Assembly (NCBI RefSeq): GCF_000472285.1
Contig: NZ_KI421421.1
Span: 432,197 to 466,929, forward strand
Source: Desulfuromonas sp. TF
GTDB taxonomy: Bacteria; Desulfobacterota; Desulfuromonadia; Desulfuromonadales; ATBO01
DNA length: 34,733 bases
Direction of reading: 5' to 3'
The first letter of the stretch is position 1, and every line of letters starts with the position of its first letter. Under the pieces are notes generated by a model. That model ran no database searches, was not told where the DNA came from, and worked only from the letters and a program-made list of their open reading frames with translations. The position numbers and the translations under genes are program-made. Shown piece after piece: positions 8,410-16,023 of the stretch.

Positions 8410-9246
8410 ATGAGCTTACTGGATTTTTTCAGACCCACATCCACCCTGTCGGTACAGGAGGTCAGGGCGTTTCTCGACGAACACAGTCCCGAGGAATACA
8501 ACCTGGTTGATGTGCGCCAGGCAAAGGAGTACGAGAGGGGGCATCTCCCGGGGGCGAAATGGATTCCCATGGATGAACTCGAAGAGAGGCAACGCGAGCT
8601 CGACCCGGGGAAGCGGACGATCACCTACTGCTCCGCCGGCGTCCGCAGCCGCGCCGCGGCGGCGGTCCTGGCCAATGCAGGTTTCAGGGAAGTGTACAGC
8701 ATGCGGGGAGGAATCAGGGAGTGGGAAGGCCTTGTCGCCGAAGGCGCCCCGGAGTCGGATTTGACGTGGTTTGACGCCGCCCGGTCCCCCGAAGAGTACC
8801 TGGCCCTGGCCTGGTATCTGGAGGAAGGAACCCGCCAGTTTTACGCCCGGCTCTCCGAAGAGCTGCGCGACAGGGAAGCCTCCGCCCTGTTCCGTGAGCT
8901 TGCCGTTGCGGAAGTGCGGCACAAGGAGACGCTGGTTGCCCTCTACGAGGGGTTCGCGGGGAAACCAGCAGGGGGCGGCTTTCCGGAGGGGGTGGCTGAA
9001 AGGCCGACCGAGCAGTACATGGAAGGCGGTATGCGGGTGAAAGAGGCCCTCGAATGGATCCGGGGGCGGCAGGTCCGCGATATCCTCGAGCTGGCCATCG
9101 GCCTGGAAGCTACCGCCTACGACCGCTACCTGATTCTGCGGCGCGAATTGGGAGATGAAAATTCGCGGCGGGTGTTTGAAATCCTCTCCGATGAGGAGAG
9201 ACGTCATCTGCAGAAGCTGACGCGGCTTTTCGATCATTTCATTTGA
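8410..9246 (+). CDS. rhodanese domain + ferritin-like diiron domain fusion, copy 2
   Basis: A 278-residue tandem paralog of the preceding gene, roughly half identical by eye across its whole length. The rhodanese domain has LVDVRQAKEYERGHLPGA and the catalytic loop CSAGVRS, so its active-site Cys is intact. The ferritin-like domain keeps EEGTRQFY, EVRH, LEATAYDRY and ERRH, so the predicted diiron ligands are also intact. AAGGA precedes the ATG. The 25-nt spacing implies one transcript. Because both copies keep both active sites, neither looks like a decaying duplicate; different partners or sulfur donors are plausible. The loop after the rhodanese Cys differs (NSGP versus SAGV), which is the region that sets substrate preference in rhodaneses. 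Confidence 0.88.
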   Translation: MSLLDFFRPTSTLSVQEVRAFLDEHSPEEYNLVDVRQAKEYERGHLPGAKWIPMDELEERQRELDPGKRTITYCSAGVRSRAAAAVLANAGFREVYSMRGGIREWEGLVAEGAPESDLTWFDAARSPEEYLALAWYLEEGTRQFYARLSEELRDREASALFRELAVAEVRHKETLVALYEGFAGKPAGGGFPEGVAERPTEQYMEGGMRVKEALEWIRGRQVRDILELAIGLEATAYDRYLILRRELGDENSRRVFEILSDEERRHLQKLTRLFDHFI

Positions 9247-9324
9247 TTGTCGCACAAAGACTCTTTTCGCCTGTTGTTGCTCACGAAACAGAGAGAGAAC
9301 CAACTAACAAAAGCTTAAACCATT

Positions 9325-9411
9325 GCACGCGGATCAAATCTGATAAAGGCGGATTAAAAGCGAAGTGTTCGATCCGAATTTATCAGATTCGATCAGATGT
9401 TATCCGCGTGC
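9325..9411. repeat. inverted-repeat element between genes
   Basis: The arms 9325-9344 (GCACGCGGATCAAATCTGAT) and 9392-9411 match as inverted copies at 18 of 20 positions. A second nested pairing, AATCTGATAAA (9337) with TTTATCAGATT (9379), competes with it. The element fills much of the 212-bp gap after the second rhodanese gene, and is A+T-richer than its surroundings. It has no T-tract, so it is not a plain terminator. It looks like a small dispersed repeat, but only one copy is in the window. Confidence 0.6.
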
Positions 9412-9458
9412 AGGTTTTGGACCTTTGAATCTTGAAGTCATTATAAGACTCCGGGGAT

Positions 9459-9794
9459 ATGCACAGACTCGCAACAGCGCTGGTACTCATGCTCTTGACA
9501 ATGGCCGCGGCTCCGGCGCACGCCATGAAAGATATTGTCGTGGATTGGGAGACCGGTGAGGTGACCGTCACAGAGGAGTCGGTGGACGAGGAAGCCGAAG
9601 AGGACGCCGCCCTCAGCTACATCGAAGAAGCCGAAGAGGCCGAAGAGAAGATCGAGAGACTGCAGAGGGCTGTGGAAATCCAGCAACAGGTGATCCGAAA
9701 ACAGAGTGCTCTGATCAAGGGGCTGCGCGAAGAGCTTCGGCACAAGGACCGGCTGCTGTTGGGGATGGAACAGCTGCTGCGGCGGTCACGGTAA
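9459..9794 (+). CDS. small exported coiled-coil protein, unknown function
   Basis: A 111-residue protein. Residues 1-22 are a clear signal peptide (MHRLATALVLMLL core, cleavage after AHA). The mature part starts with a short strand-like segment (MKDIVVDWETGEVTVTEE), then becomes a very acidic stretch and a long heptad-patterned helix (IERLQRAVEIQQQVIRKQSALIKGLREEL) ending in basic residues. This should be a periplasmic coiled coil, perhaps oligomeric. There is no family I recognise and no lipobox. No strong Shine-Dalgarno precedes the ATG. The signal peptide and good coding character make it a real gene rather than a shadow. Confidence 0.7.
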   Translation: MHRLATALVLMLLTMAAAPAHAMKDIVVDWETGEVTVTEESVDEEAEEDAALSYIEEAEEAEEKIERLQRAVEIQQQVIRKQSALIKGLREELRHKDRLLLGMEQLLRRSR

Positions 9795-9814
9795 TCAAAA
9801 TATTCATTTTTTCA

Positions 9815-9905
9815 CCCCCCGTTTGCTTCGCTCACTGGAGGCACGGAGAACACAGAGAAGTACCCCAGGATTTGTTGAATTTCTCTGTGTCCTCTGTGGG
9901 GAAAT
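9815..9905. repeat. imperfect palindromic dispersed repeat, copy 2
   Basis: Shares the core GTTTGCTTCGCTCACTGGAG and the following CACGGAGAACACAGAGAA with copy 1 at 5865-5980, in the same orientation. Inverted arms are 9842-9859 and 9881-9898 (TTCTCTGTGTCCTCTGTG), separated by about 21 nt. It lies between the coiled-coil gene and the convergent AcpH-like gene. It is shorter than copy 1, lacking the outer arms. Confidence 0.75.
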
Positions 9906-9935
9906 TCGTTTATCCTCTCGAAAAAAAGTCCGGTT

Positions 9936-10508
9936 TCACCAATCCCGCAAGTATTCTTTGGCTTCCTCCAGAAACAGGTCGCAGTCTGCCTCCAGGCCGG
10001 CATAATGCCGGTGCAGCTCCCCGATTCCGAGGGCGATGGGATTGGGGCGCCTGAGCCGTTCGGAGATGCGTTCGAGGACCCGGCCGATAACCTGCTCATC
10101 GCGATAGGAGACCAGCCAGTTGTGGGCGATCATACGGGGGGCGACCCGCTGCAGGCCGGGAGGGAGAATGTCCCGGCTGGTTTCGAGGAGCCGATAGATG
10201 TCCCGGGCGAACACCTCCAGGGGCGTGTCCGAGTAATGACTCCACTTCCTGGCGAGAAAGTGGTCGTAGAAGACGTCCACAAGGACGCCCTTGCAATGGC
10301 CGAAACGATCGTGAATCCGCGCCTTGCTGCGCCGGAAGACGGAGCTCTGGTGTGCGAAGGCGTCGACCCGGCGATGTTGTCTGATCCCCCGGAGAATCTC
10401 GGGAGCCCAGCCGTTTTCGAGCCGCCCCTTGATGAAGTCCCCCATCAGATTGCCCAGACGGCATTCGGGGGTCGGATCGGAGAGATAAAGGTGAACGAGA
10501 TAGTTCAA
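9936..10508 (-). CDS. AcpH-like (DUF479) acyl carrier protein phosphodiesterase family protein
   Basis: A 190-residue protein, close to the 193 residues of E. coli AcpH. The N-terminus MNYLVHLYLSDPTPECRLGN followed by LMGDFIKG is the family signature. GIRQHRRVDAFAHQ and VDVFYDHFLARKW carry the conserved His and Asp residues expected of an HD-like metal site. The family is linked to removal of the phosphopantetheine group from acyl carrier protein, although that activity has been debated. The start is TTG at 10508: it gives the exact family N-terminus, and GAGGG lies about 5 nt upstream. The open frame runs further upstream to 10904, but that extension overlaps the neighbouring gene in another frame and is rejected. 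It sits 47 nt after the MshEN gene stop, so the two are likely cotranscribed. Confidence 0.85.
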   Translation of the reverse strand: MNYLVHLYLSDPTPECRLGNLMGDFIKGRLENGWAPEILRGIRQHRRVDAFAHQSSVFRRSKARIHDRFGHCKGVLVDVFYDHFLARKWSHYSDTPLEVFARDIYRLLETSRDILPPGLQRVAPRMIAHNWLVSYRDEQVIGRVLERISERLRRPNPIALGIGELHRHYAGLEADCDLFLEEAKEYLRDW

Positions 10509-10555
10509 ATGAACCCTCGGGCGGTGGATGCCGGTCCGGTGCTTGCCGTCCCTTC

Positions 10556-11725
10556 CTATAAGGTGAGGATCTTGTTCTTGAGAACCAGGATCTCGAAGGC
10601 CATGGCCGCCTTGGATGTCAGCTTCTGCAGATCGAAAAGACGCTCGCCCAGATCGATCCCTTTTCCGTCCACGTAGAGTACGCCGACCACCCGTCCCATC
10701 ATCATGAGCGGAACCATCAGGGCGACATCCGGAAGCGTTCCTCCCATCTCCTGAAGCATCATGGAATTGAAGGGGGAGCGGGGGATGGGGCCGAGATAAT
10801 AACTTTTCGTTTCGGCTACCGTTTTCAATACGGAGGGTTCGTCCAGAGGGACCTGAAGCTGATCGAATCCCGGCGACTCCTGCCGGTCGACGGCGCACTT
10901 CCATCCCAGGGCCGTCTCCCCGCGGACCAGGAAAATCGCGCAGCGGGGGAATTCCCGGGCCAGGGCGCCGAGGACTACATCGAATATATCGTCGCGGTCG
11001 CGGGCCTCCACCAGCCGTTCTACGGCAGCTTCATCGCCCACGGTTTCGACGACCGGCGCCTCCACCTCTTCCTCGTGAATGTCCGCTTCTTCGAGATCGA
11101 TCGGTTCTTCGATTTCCTCGGACGCCGACGGACCGGCCGCGCCTTCTTCAAGCTCTTCGAACCAGTCGCCTCCGGGCTCCGCCGGAGACGGCGGGGGTGC
11201 GACAGCCGTCTCCTCCAACGGTTTCGGTTCGGGCGGCGGAGCAGGTCTCTTCTTCACCTCGACCTTCTTGGCCGCATGGATGTAGCGGCGTTCGCGCTCG
11301 ATGCCGTAGTAATTTTCGAGGGCGAGAACCATCCGTACCTCAGCCACGACCGCCGGGCGGATGATGAAGCCGGTGCGGAAGGAGATCTCGTCCAGCCCCT
11401 TGAGGTCCGTGGGGTTGGACATGGCCAGGGTGAGCCGGCGTCCCTCCAGCCGAAGAGGAATCACCCGATAGCGCTCGGCTATTTCTCGGGGGATGAGCTT
11501 GATGACCTCCGGATTGACCTTCATTATCTGGTCGGCGTCGATGGCTGGAAGACCGAACTTCTTGCTCAGCGTCCGGGTAATGTCCTCCTCATCCAGGGCG
11601 CCCATCTCGATCAGATTGGTGCCGAGTCTGCCGCCGAAGATGACCTGATATTTCAAGGCCTCTTCCAGCTCGGCCGGCGAAATGACGCCCTCCTGCAGCA
11701 GGAGGTCTCCCAGTTTGAGGGCCAT
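10556..11725 (-). CDS. MshEN-domain (GspE-II N-terminal) protein with GAF-like C-terminal domain
   Basis: A 389-residue soluble protein. Residues 1-~145 form an MshEN/GspE-II N-terminal domain: LGDLLLQEGVISPAELEEAL, then GGRLGTNLIEMGALDEEDI and LPAIDAD, then a second half with IPLRLEGRRLTLAMSNPTD. In this family the RLG...L pattern and its repeat bind cyclic di-GMP. Residues ~150-235 are a Pro/Glu-rich linker. Residues ~240-389 look GAF-like (CAIFLVRGETALGWKC, then VVGVLYVDGKG). It lacks the ATPase part of pilus motor proteins, so it is a stand-alone receptor-type architecture. That it senses cyclic di-GMP is inferred from the family. A strong terminator for the upstream M23 gene lies just before it, so it probably has its own promoter or depends on readthrough. 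Confidence 0.82.
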   Translation of the reverse strand: MALKLGDLLLQEGVISPAELEEALKYQVIFGGRLGTNLIEMGALDEEDITRTLSKKFGLPAIDADQIMKVNPEVIKLIPREIAERYRVIPLRLEGRRLTLAMSNPTDLKGLDEISFRTGFIIRPAVVAEVRMVLALENYYGIERERRYIHAAKKVEVKKRPAPPPEPKPLEETAVAPPPSPAEPGGDWFEELEEGAAGPSASEEIEEPIDLEEADIHEEEVEAPVVETVGDEAAVERLVEARDRDDIFDVVLGALAREFPRCAIFLVRGETALGWKCAVDRQESPGFDQLQVPLDEPSVLKTVAETKSYYLGPIPRSPFNSMMLQEMGGTLPDVALMVPLMMMGRVVGVLYVDGKGIDLGERLFDLQKLTSKAAMAFEILVLKNKILTL

Positions 11726-11742
11726 TTTTTATTGACTCCACT

Positions 11743-11783
11743 AAAAAAATCGTGAGGCGTCCTTACCCCTCATTCCTCACGAT
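11743..11783 (-). terminator. rho-independent terminator after the M23 peptidase gene
   Basis: Read on the minus strand, a perfect 9-bp stem ATCGTGAGG/CCTCACGAT with a 17-nt loop is followed directly by seven T residues. It lies 17 nt after the stop of the M23 gene and just before the start of the MshEN gene, where it could stop or attenuate transcription. Confidence 0.85.
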
Positions 11784-11799
11784 GTAAAGGTCTTCTTGC

Positions 11800-13143
11800 T
11801 TACTGGCGAACAATGGTATCGTCGCCTTCCCGCTCCAACTGCGCCTGAAGAATTTGTCCCCCTTCGAGGCGGGCCAGCAGGGGAGCGATGGACGTTTTGA
11901 ACTCCGCCATCCGTTCCCGCGAAACCGGCGGCGCGGCCTTGGCCCGGACCTTGTTCGGATTGACCGGAGAGCCGTTATTGTACATACGGAAACAAAGGTG
12001 CGGCCCGGTGGCCAGGCCGGTGCTTCCGACATAGCCGATCGTCTGTCCTTGAACGACCCGTTTCCCTTTTTTCATCCCCTTTGCGAATCCGTTCATGTGC
12101 AGATATAAGGTTTCGTAACTGTTGTTATGGCGGAGCTTGATGAAGTTCCCGTTGTACTTGGTACGGCCGATGTTGATGATGGTGCCGTCGCCGACCGTCT
12201 TGATCGGAGTGCCTGTGGGGGCGGCGTAATCGATGGCCGGGTGGGCCTTCCAGGTTTTTGTGACGGGATGGTAACGGCGCATGGTAAAGCCGGAGGAAAT
12301 GCGGGAGAAGGCCAGGGGGGCCCGCAAAAAAGCCTTGCGTACGCTGTTGCCTTCGCCGTCGTAATAGGAGGGTCGATTATTGCCGTCCTGGTAAAGAAAG
12401 GCTCTGTAGGTGGTTCCCTGATTGGTGAATTCAGAAGCCAGAATCCGGCCGTAACCGGCCGGCTTGCCGTCGCGAAAACGCTTTTCCACAAAGGCCTGGA
12501 AGGAGTCGCCGACGCGGATGTCGCGGATGAAATCGATATCCCAGGCAAAGATGTCGGCCAGGGACATGGCCAGCTCTGGGCTCTCACCGCTTTCGGCCAC
12601 GGCTTCGAAGAGGCTGGAAGTAATCGTTCCCCGGACAAGCTCAGTATCCACCGCGTAAGAAATGGGAATGCGGGTAAGGTCGATATTTTCTTCTTCCTTG
12701 CGGATGATGAGCTGTTCATCCTTGTCGATATCGTACTCGAAGCGGTCGAAGGAGCCGTCCACGAGGCAGAGCTTGTAAGGCTGCCCGGCGCAGATTTTCG
12801 AGAGAGGGAAGACCTCCTTGCTCTTGCTGGTAAGATTGAGAAGCTCCTGGGGGGTGAAATAGTCTCCCAGCAGGGCGGTGATCGTGTCGCCCGGGCGGAT
12901 GGTCCCCTCGACGAATTCCCGGCGGATCTCCGGAACAGAAGGCTCCTGCGGCGGCACTGGTTCCGGAGCCTCGGCTTCCCTCTGCGAAGTCAGGGTGTGG
13001 GCTTCGGTATTTATCGACGGCTGCCGGCTCAGGAGGAAGACCGCGACAGCGACCGCAAGGAAAAAAATAAGAAGCGGCAGGCGGCGTCGGGAGCGACGAC
13101 GCCTGAAAGGTGAACTCTTGGGAGGATGAAAATCGAAATTCAC
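11800..13143 (-). CDS. membrane-anchored M23 family murein endopeptidase (MepM/OapA-like)
   Basis: A 447-residue protein. A basic N-terminus (FRRRRSRRRLP) precedes one membrane helix at about residues 22-39, so the rest is periplasmic. Residues ~70-165 resemble the OapA/LysM-like N-terminal module of YebA/MepM (IRPGDTITALLGDYFTPQEL). The M23 domain spans ~280-400: H301-x3-D305 (HPAIDYAAPTGTP), then LYLHM and GPHLCFRMY. In LytM-type enzymes the last motif is HxH, whose second His binds zinc. Here it is H382-L-C384, so Cys may replace His. The family cuts peptide cross-links in peptidoglycan, usually for growth. The start is GTG at 13143, with AGG about 10 nt upstream. Confidence 0.87.
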   Translation of the reverse strand: MNFDFHPPKSSPFRRRRSRRRLPLLIFFLAVAVAVFLLSRQPSINTEAHTLTSQREAEAPEPVPPQEPSVPEIRREFVEGTIRPGDTITALLGDYFTPQELLNLTSKSKEVFPLSKICAGQPYKLCLVDGSFDRFEYDIDKDEQLIIRKEEENIDLTRIPISYAVDTELVRGTITSSLFEAVAESGESPELAMSLADIFAWDIDFIRDIRVGDSFQAFVEKRFRDGKPAGYGRILASEFTNQGTTYRAFLYQDGNNRPSYYDGEGNSVRKAFLRAPLAFSRISSGFTMRRYHPVTKTWKAHPAIDYAAPTGTPIKTVGDGTIINIGRTKYNGNFIKLRHNNSYETLYLHMNGFAKGMKKGKRVVQGQTIGYVGSTGLATGPHLCFRMYNNGSPVNPNKVRAKAAPPVSRERMAEFKTSIAPLLARLEGGQILQAQLEREGDDTIVRQ

Positions 13144-13335
13144 GGGTGATTGCCTGACGTTAGGACATGAAAAGAAAGGTCAGGGCCATCTGTTCTTCTT
13201 GCGACCCCGCAGAATATTGCGCAACTTTAGCAGATTCCGCGGCCCCTTGTCCAGACGCATAAGGTCGATTTTGAAAGCTTCGTCTTCCTTTCAATTCTAT
13301 TGAAAAACATGTTGCAAATAGGCTACACATTGTGT

Positions 13336-13387
13336 TCGAAAGTGACACCTTTCGATGTGCCATCCCGAACGGCAATTTGCATGCAAA
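13336..13387. promoter_or_regulatory. candidate operator palindromes upstream of the M20 peptidase
   Basis: Two perfect inverted repeats lie in the 260-bp divergent gap. TCGAAAG (13336-13342) and CTTTCGA (13349-13355) are 7-bp arms spaced by 6 nt. TTTGCATGCAAA (13376-13387) is a 12-bp uninterrupted palindrome 16 nt before the start codon. Upstream are TTGAAA (13300-13305) and a poor TACACA (13324-13329) at 18 nt spacing. Which regulator binds is unknown. Confidence 0.35.
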
Positions 13388-13403
13388 CCAGACGAGGTAA
13401 GCG

Positions 13404-14540
13404 ATGATCGACACCGAACGTTTAACGGCGGAGTTCGCACGCCAGGCCGCCATCTCCAGCCCCTCCTTTCGGGAGGGGGAGATCGCCCGCTATCTGACGG
13501 AGCGCTTCCGGCGCATGGGCGCAGAGGTGTTCATGGACGGGGCGGGAGAGAGAGTCGGAGGGGAGAGCGGCAACCTGATTGCAGCCTTTCCCGCCAGGGG
13601 GAAGGAGGGCGAACCCCTGATGCTCTCCGTGCACATGGACACGGTGGGACCGGCCGAGGGGGTCGCTCCGCTTCTGACGGATGGGGTTTTCACCAGTGCC
13701 GGAGAAACGATCCTCGGGTCCGACGATAAGGCCGGGATTGCGGAGATTATCGAAGCTCTGGAGGTCGTCCGGGAAAACAACATCCCTCACGGTCCCATCG
13801 AGGTGGTGGTCACCATCTGCGAGGAGGTGGGCCTCCTGGGAGCCAAACACCTCGACTTCTCCCGGATCAGGTCCCGGCGAGGACTCGCCCTCGATACTTC
13901 CGGGGTCGATCTGCTCATCCATCGGGCTCCCGCGGCCAACAAGATGCGTTTTGAGATCACGGGCCGGGAGGCCCATGCCGGCATTGCCCCGGAAAAGGGA
14001 ATTTCGGCGATCCAGGTCGCCGCGGCAGCCGTTGCGGCGATGCGCCTCGGACGAATCGACGAAGAAACGACCGCGAACATCGGCACCATCCAGGGAGGGC
14101 AGGCGACGAATATCGTCCCCAAAAAGGTAATTCTCGAAGGGGAGGCGCGCAGCCACGACCCGGGAAAGCTGACTCGGCAGACCGAACACATGATTTCCTG
14201 CCTGGAGGCGGCGGCGCTGGAACGGGCGAGGGAGCTCGATGGCGGAACATTCGTACCCGAGGTGAAAACCGAGGTCATGGCCGACTACCCGGCCATGGCG
14301 GTGCCCCTCGACGGATCGATCATCCGGCTGGTGCGGGAGGCTTCCGACCGCCTCCAGCGTCCTCTGGAAATCAAGGCCGCCGGAGGCGGCTCCGATGCGA
14401 ACATCTTCAACGGGCAAGGAATTGAGACAGTCATCCTCGGCACCGGAATGACCAATGTCCACACGGTGGACGAATGCGTTCGGGTCGAGGACATGGCACG
14501 GGTCGCCGGGCTGCTGGTGGAGATCATCCGCCTGGCCTGA
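13404..14540 (+). CDS. M20 family metallopeptidase (peptidase T-like)
   Basis: A 378-residue cytosolic protein with the M20 metal site in order: H77-x-D79 (SVHMDTVG), bridging D107 (GSDDKAG), the catalytic/ligand pair E140-E141 (TICEEVG), D164 (ALDTSG) and the late His353 (NVHTVDEC). The dimerisation domain has GREAHAGIAPEKGISA. The pattern matches the PepT-like M20B group, which removes N-terminal residues from small peptides. The size is normal. GAGG lies about 6 nt before the ATG. A hairpin follows the stop. Its relation to the divergent M23 peptidase across a palindrome-rich gap suggests peptide or wall turnover, but that is inference. Confidence 0.9.
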   Translation: MIDTERLTAEFARQAAISSPSFREGEIARYLTERFRRMGAEVFMDGAGERVGGESGNLIAAFPARGKEGEPLMLSVHMDTVGPAEGVAPLLTDGVFTSAGETILGSDDKAGIAEIIEALEVVRENNIPHGPIEVVVTICEEVGLLGAKHLDFSRIRSRRGLALDTSGVDLLIHRAPAANKMRFEITGREAHAGIAPEKGISAIQVAAAAVAAMRLGRIDEETTANIGTIQGGQATNIVPKKVILEGEARSHDPGKLTRQTEHMISCLEAAALERARELDGGTFVPEVKTEVMADYPAMAVPLDGSIIRLVREASDRLQRPLEIKAAGGGSDANIFNGQGIETVILGTGMTNVHTVDECVRVEDMARVAGLLVEIIRLA

Positions 14541-14554
14541 GCTGCCGTCTGGAC

Positions 14555-14581
14555 GCCCTGTTCCGGTTCCCGGAACAGGGC
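14555..14581 (+). terminator. perfect hairpin after the M20 gene, no T-tract
   Basis: GCCCTGTTCCGG (14555-14566), loop TTC, CCGGAACAGGGC (14570-14581): a 12-bp perfect stem with a 3-nt loop, 14 nt after the stop. No T-run follows, so it may be an inefficient terminator or an RNA-stabilising hairpin rather than a classic terminator. Confidence 0.45.
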
Positions 14582-14650
14582 TCGCCACAAGAAAGGGGAT
14601 TCAGGTTCCGTTATACTGGAGGAAACTCCACCCCCGCATCCGGTGGCGCC

Positions 14651-15982
14651 ATGGATAAATTTTCCGGACCAGGCAATTCGCGTGTCCATAGCTGGCTGAA
14701 ACGGCTGGTCAAGGTGGAACCGGAAGAAGTCCGCGCACTCCTCTGGTCCTTCAGCTACTTTTTCGCCCTTCTGTGCTCTTATTATATCGTGCGGCCCATG
14801 CGCGACGAGATGGGGATCGCCGGAGGGGTCGAACATCTTCAGTGGCTCTTTACCGGCACCTTCCTGGCCATGCTCGCCGCGGTTCCCCTGTTCGGCTGGA
14901 TCTCTTCGCGTTATCCCCGCAAGACGTTTCTCCCCCTCGTCTACTTTTTCTTCATCGCCAATCTGCTGATCTTCTTCGGACTCTTCCGCTCCGGGCTGAC
15001 CCACGCCTGGGTGGCCCGGGCCTTTTTCATCTGGACCAGTGTCTTCAACCTGTTCATCGTGTCGGTCTTCTGGAGTTTCATGGCCGATCTTTTCAACGAC
15101 TCCCAGGCGAAGCGCCTGTTCGGCTTCATAGCCGCCGGCGGCACCGCCGGCGCATTGGCCGGCCCCGCTCTGACCGCCACCCTGGCCATTCCTCTGGGAC
15201 CGACCAATCTGCTGCCGATCTCCGCCCTCGGTCTCGGGTGGGCGGTGCTGAGCATCCACCGGCTGGCCGCCTGGCGGAAGAGGATCGATCCCGGACCGTC
15301 CGCTTCGGCTTCAGCTTCCGGGGGCTCCTCCCCGGACGGGAGGAATCGCGGTCTGGGGGGCGGGGCCTGGGCGGGCATCCGGCTGATCGCCCGATCGCCT
15401 TACCTCCTGGGGATCTGCCTCCTGATCCTGCTCTTCACAACCCTTTCGACCTTCCTCTATTTTCAGCAGGCGCACATCATCGAGGACAGTTTCGCCGATC
15501 CGGCGAAGCGCACAGCGGTCTTCGCGGGGATCGATTTTGCCGCCAACGCGCTGACCCTCGTCATCCAGGTTTTCTTCACCAGCCGCATCGTCAAGGCGCT
15601 GGGGATGGCCTGGAGCCTGGCGCTGATCCCCCTGCTGCTGGGGGGCGGCTTTCTGCTGCTCGGCACGGCGCCGCTGCTGGCGGTGCTGGTGGCCGTACAG
15701 GTGGTGCGGCGAGCCGGCAATTACGCCATCATGAAACCGTCCCGGGAGATGCTCTTCGTCGTTCTCGGCGAGGAGGAAAAATACAAGGCGAAGAACGTGA
15801 TCGACACGGTCATCTACCGCAGCGGCGACGTGATCAGCGCCTGGGCCTATGCGGGTCTGCAGGCCCTCGGCCTGGGGCTCTCGGCCATCGCCTTCATCGC
15901 CGTGCCGATATCCGTGCTGTGGGCGTGGATCTGCTATCAGCTTGGAAAGGCGCAGGAAAAGAGAGCGGGTGTCCATCCGTAG
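14651..15982 (+). CDS. NTP/NDP exchange transporter-like membrane protein (MFS fold)
   Basis: A 443-residue inner-membrane protein with about 11-12 hydrophobic segments. The N-terminal signature YYIVRPMRDEMGIAGG and the downstream MADLFNDSQAKRLFGFIAAGG match the bacterial relatives of the ATP/ADP translocase family (TlcA/NTT). They also contain EKYKAKNVIDTVIYRSGD near residue 380. In obligate intracellular bacteria these proteins import ATP or nucleotides; free-living homologs have no assigned substrate. It has an internal Ser/Gly-rich linker between the two halves (ASASASGGSSPDG). The open frame extends upstream into the M20 gene, but the ATG at 14651 gives the natural start. GGAGG is 26 nt upstream, so the initiation signal is weak. 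Confidence 0.82.
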   Translation: MDKFSGPGNSRVHSWLKRLVKVEPEEVRALLWSFSYFFALLCSYYIVRPMRDEMGIAGGVEHLQWLFTGTFLAMLAAVPLFGWISSRYPRKTFLPLVYFFFIANLLIFFGLFRSGLTHAWVARAFFIWTSVFNLFIVSVFWSFMADLFNDSQAKRLFGFIAAGGTAGALAGPALTATLAIPLGPTNLLPISALGLGWAVLSIHRLAAWRKRIDPGPSASASASGGSSPDGRNRGLGGGAWAGIRLIARSPYLLGICLLILLFTTLSTFLYFQQAHIIEDSFADPAKRTAVFAGIDFAANALTLVIQVFFTSRIVKALGMAWSLALIPLLLGGGFLLLGTAPLLAVLVAVQVVRRAGNYAIMKPSREMLFVVLGEEEKYKAKNVIDTVIYRSGDVISAWAYAGLQALGLGLSAIAFIAVPISVLWAWICYQLGKAQEKRAGVHP

Positions 15983-16023
15983 TTTCCGGATAACCACTAG
16001 CTCGATAGAGAGGAGGTATCGCC

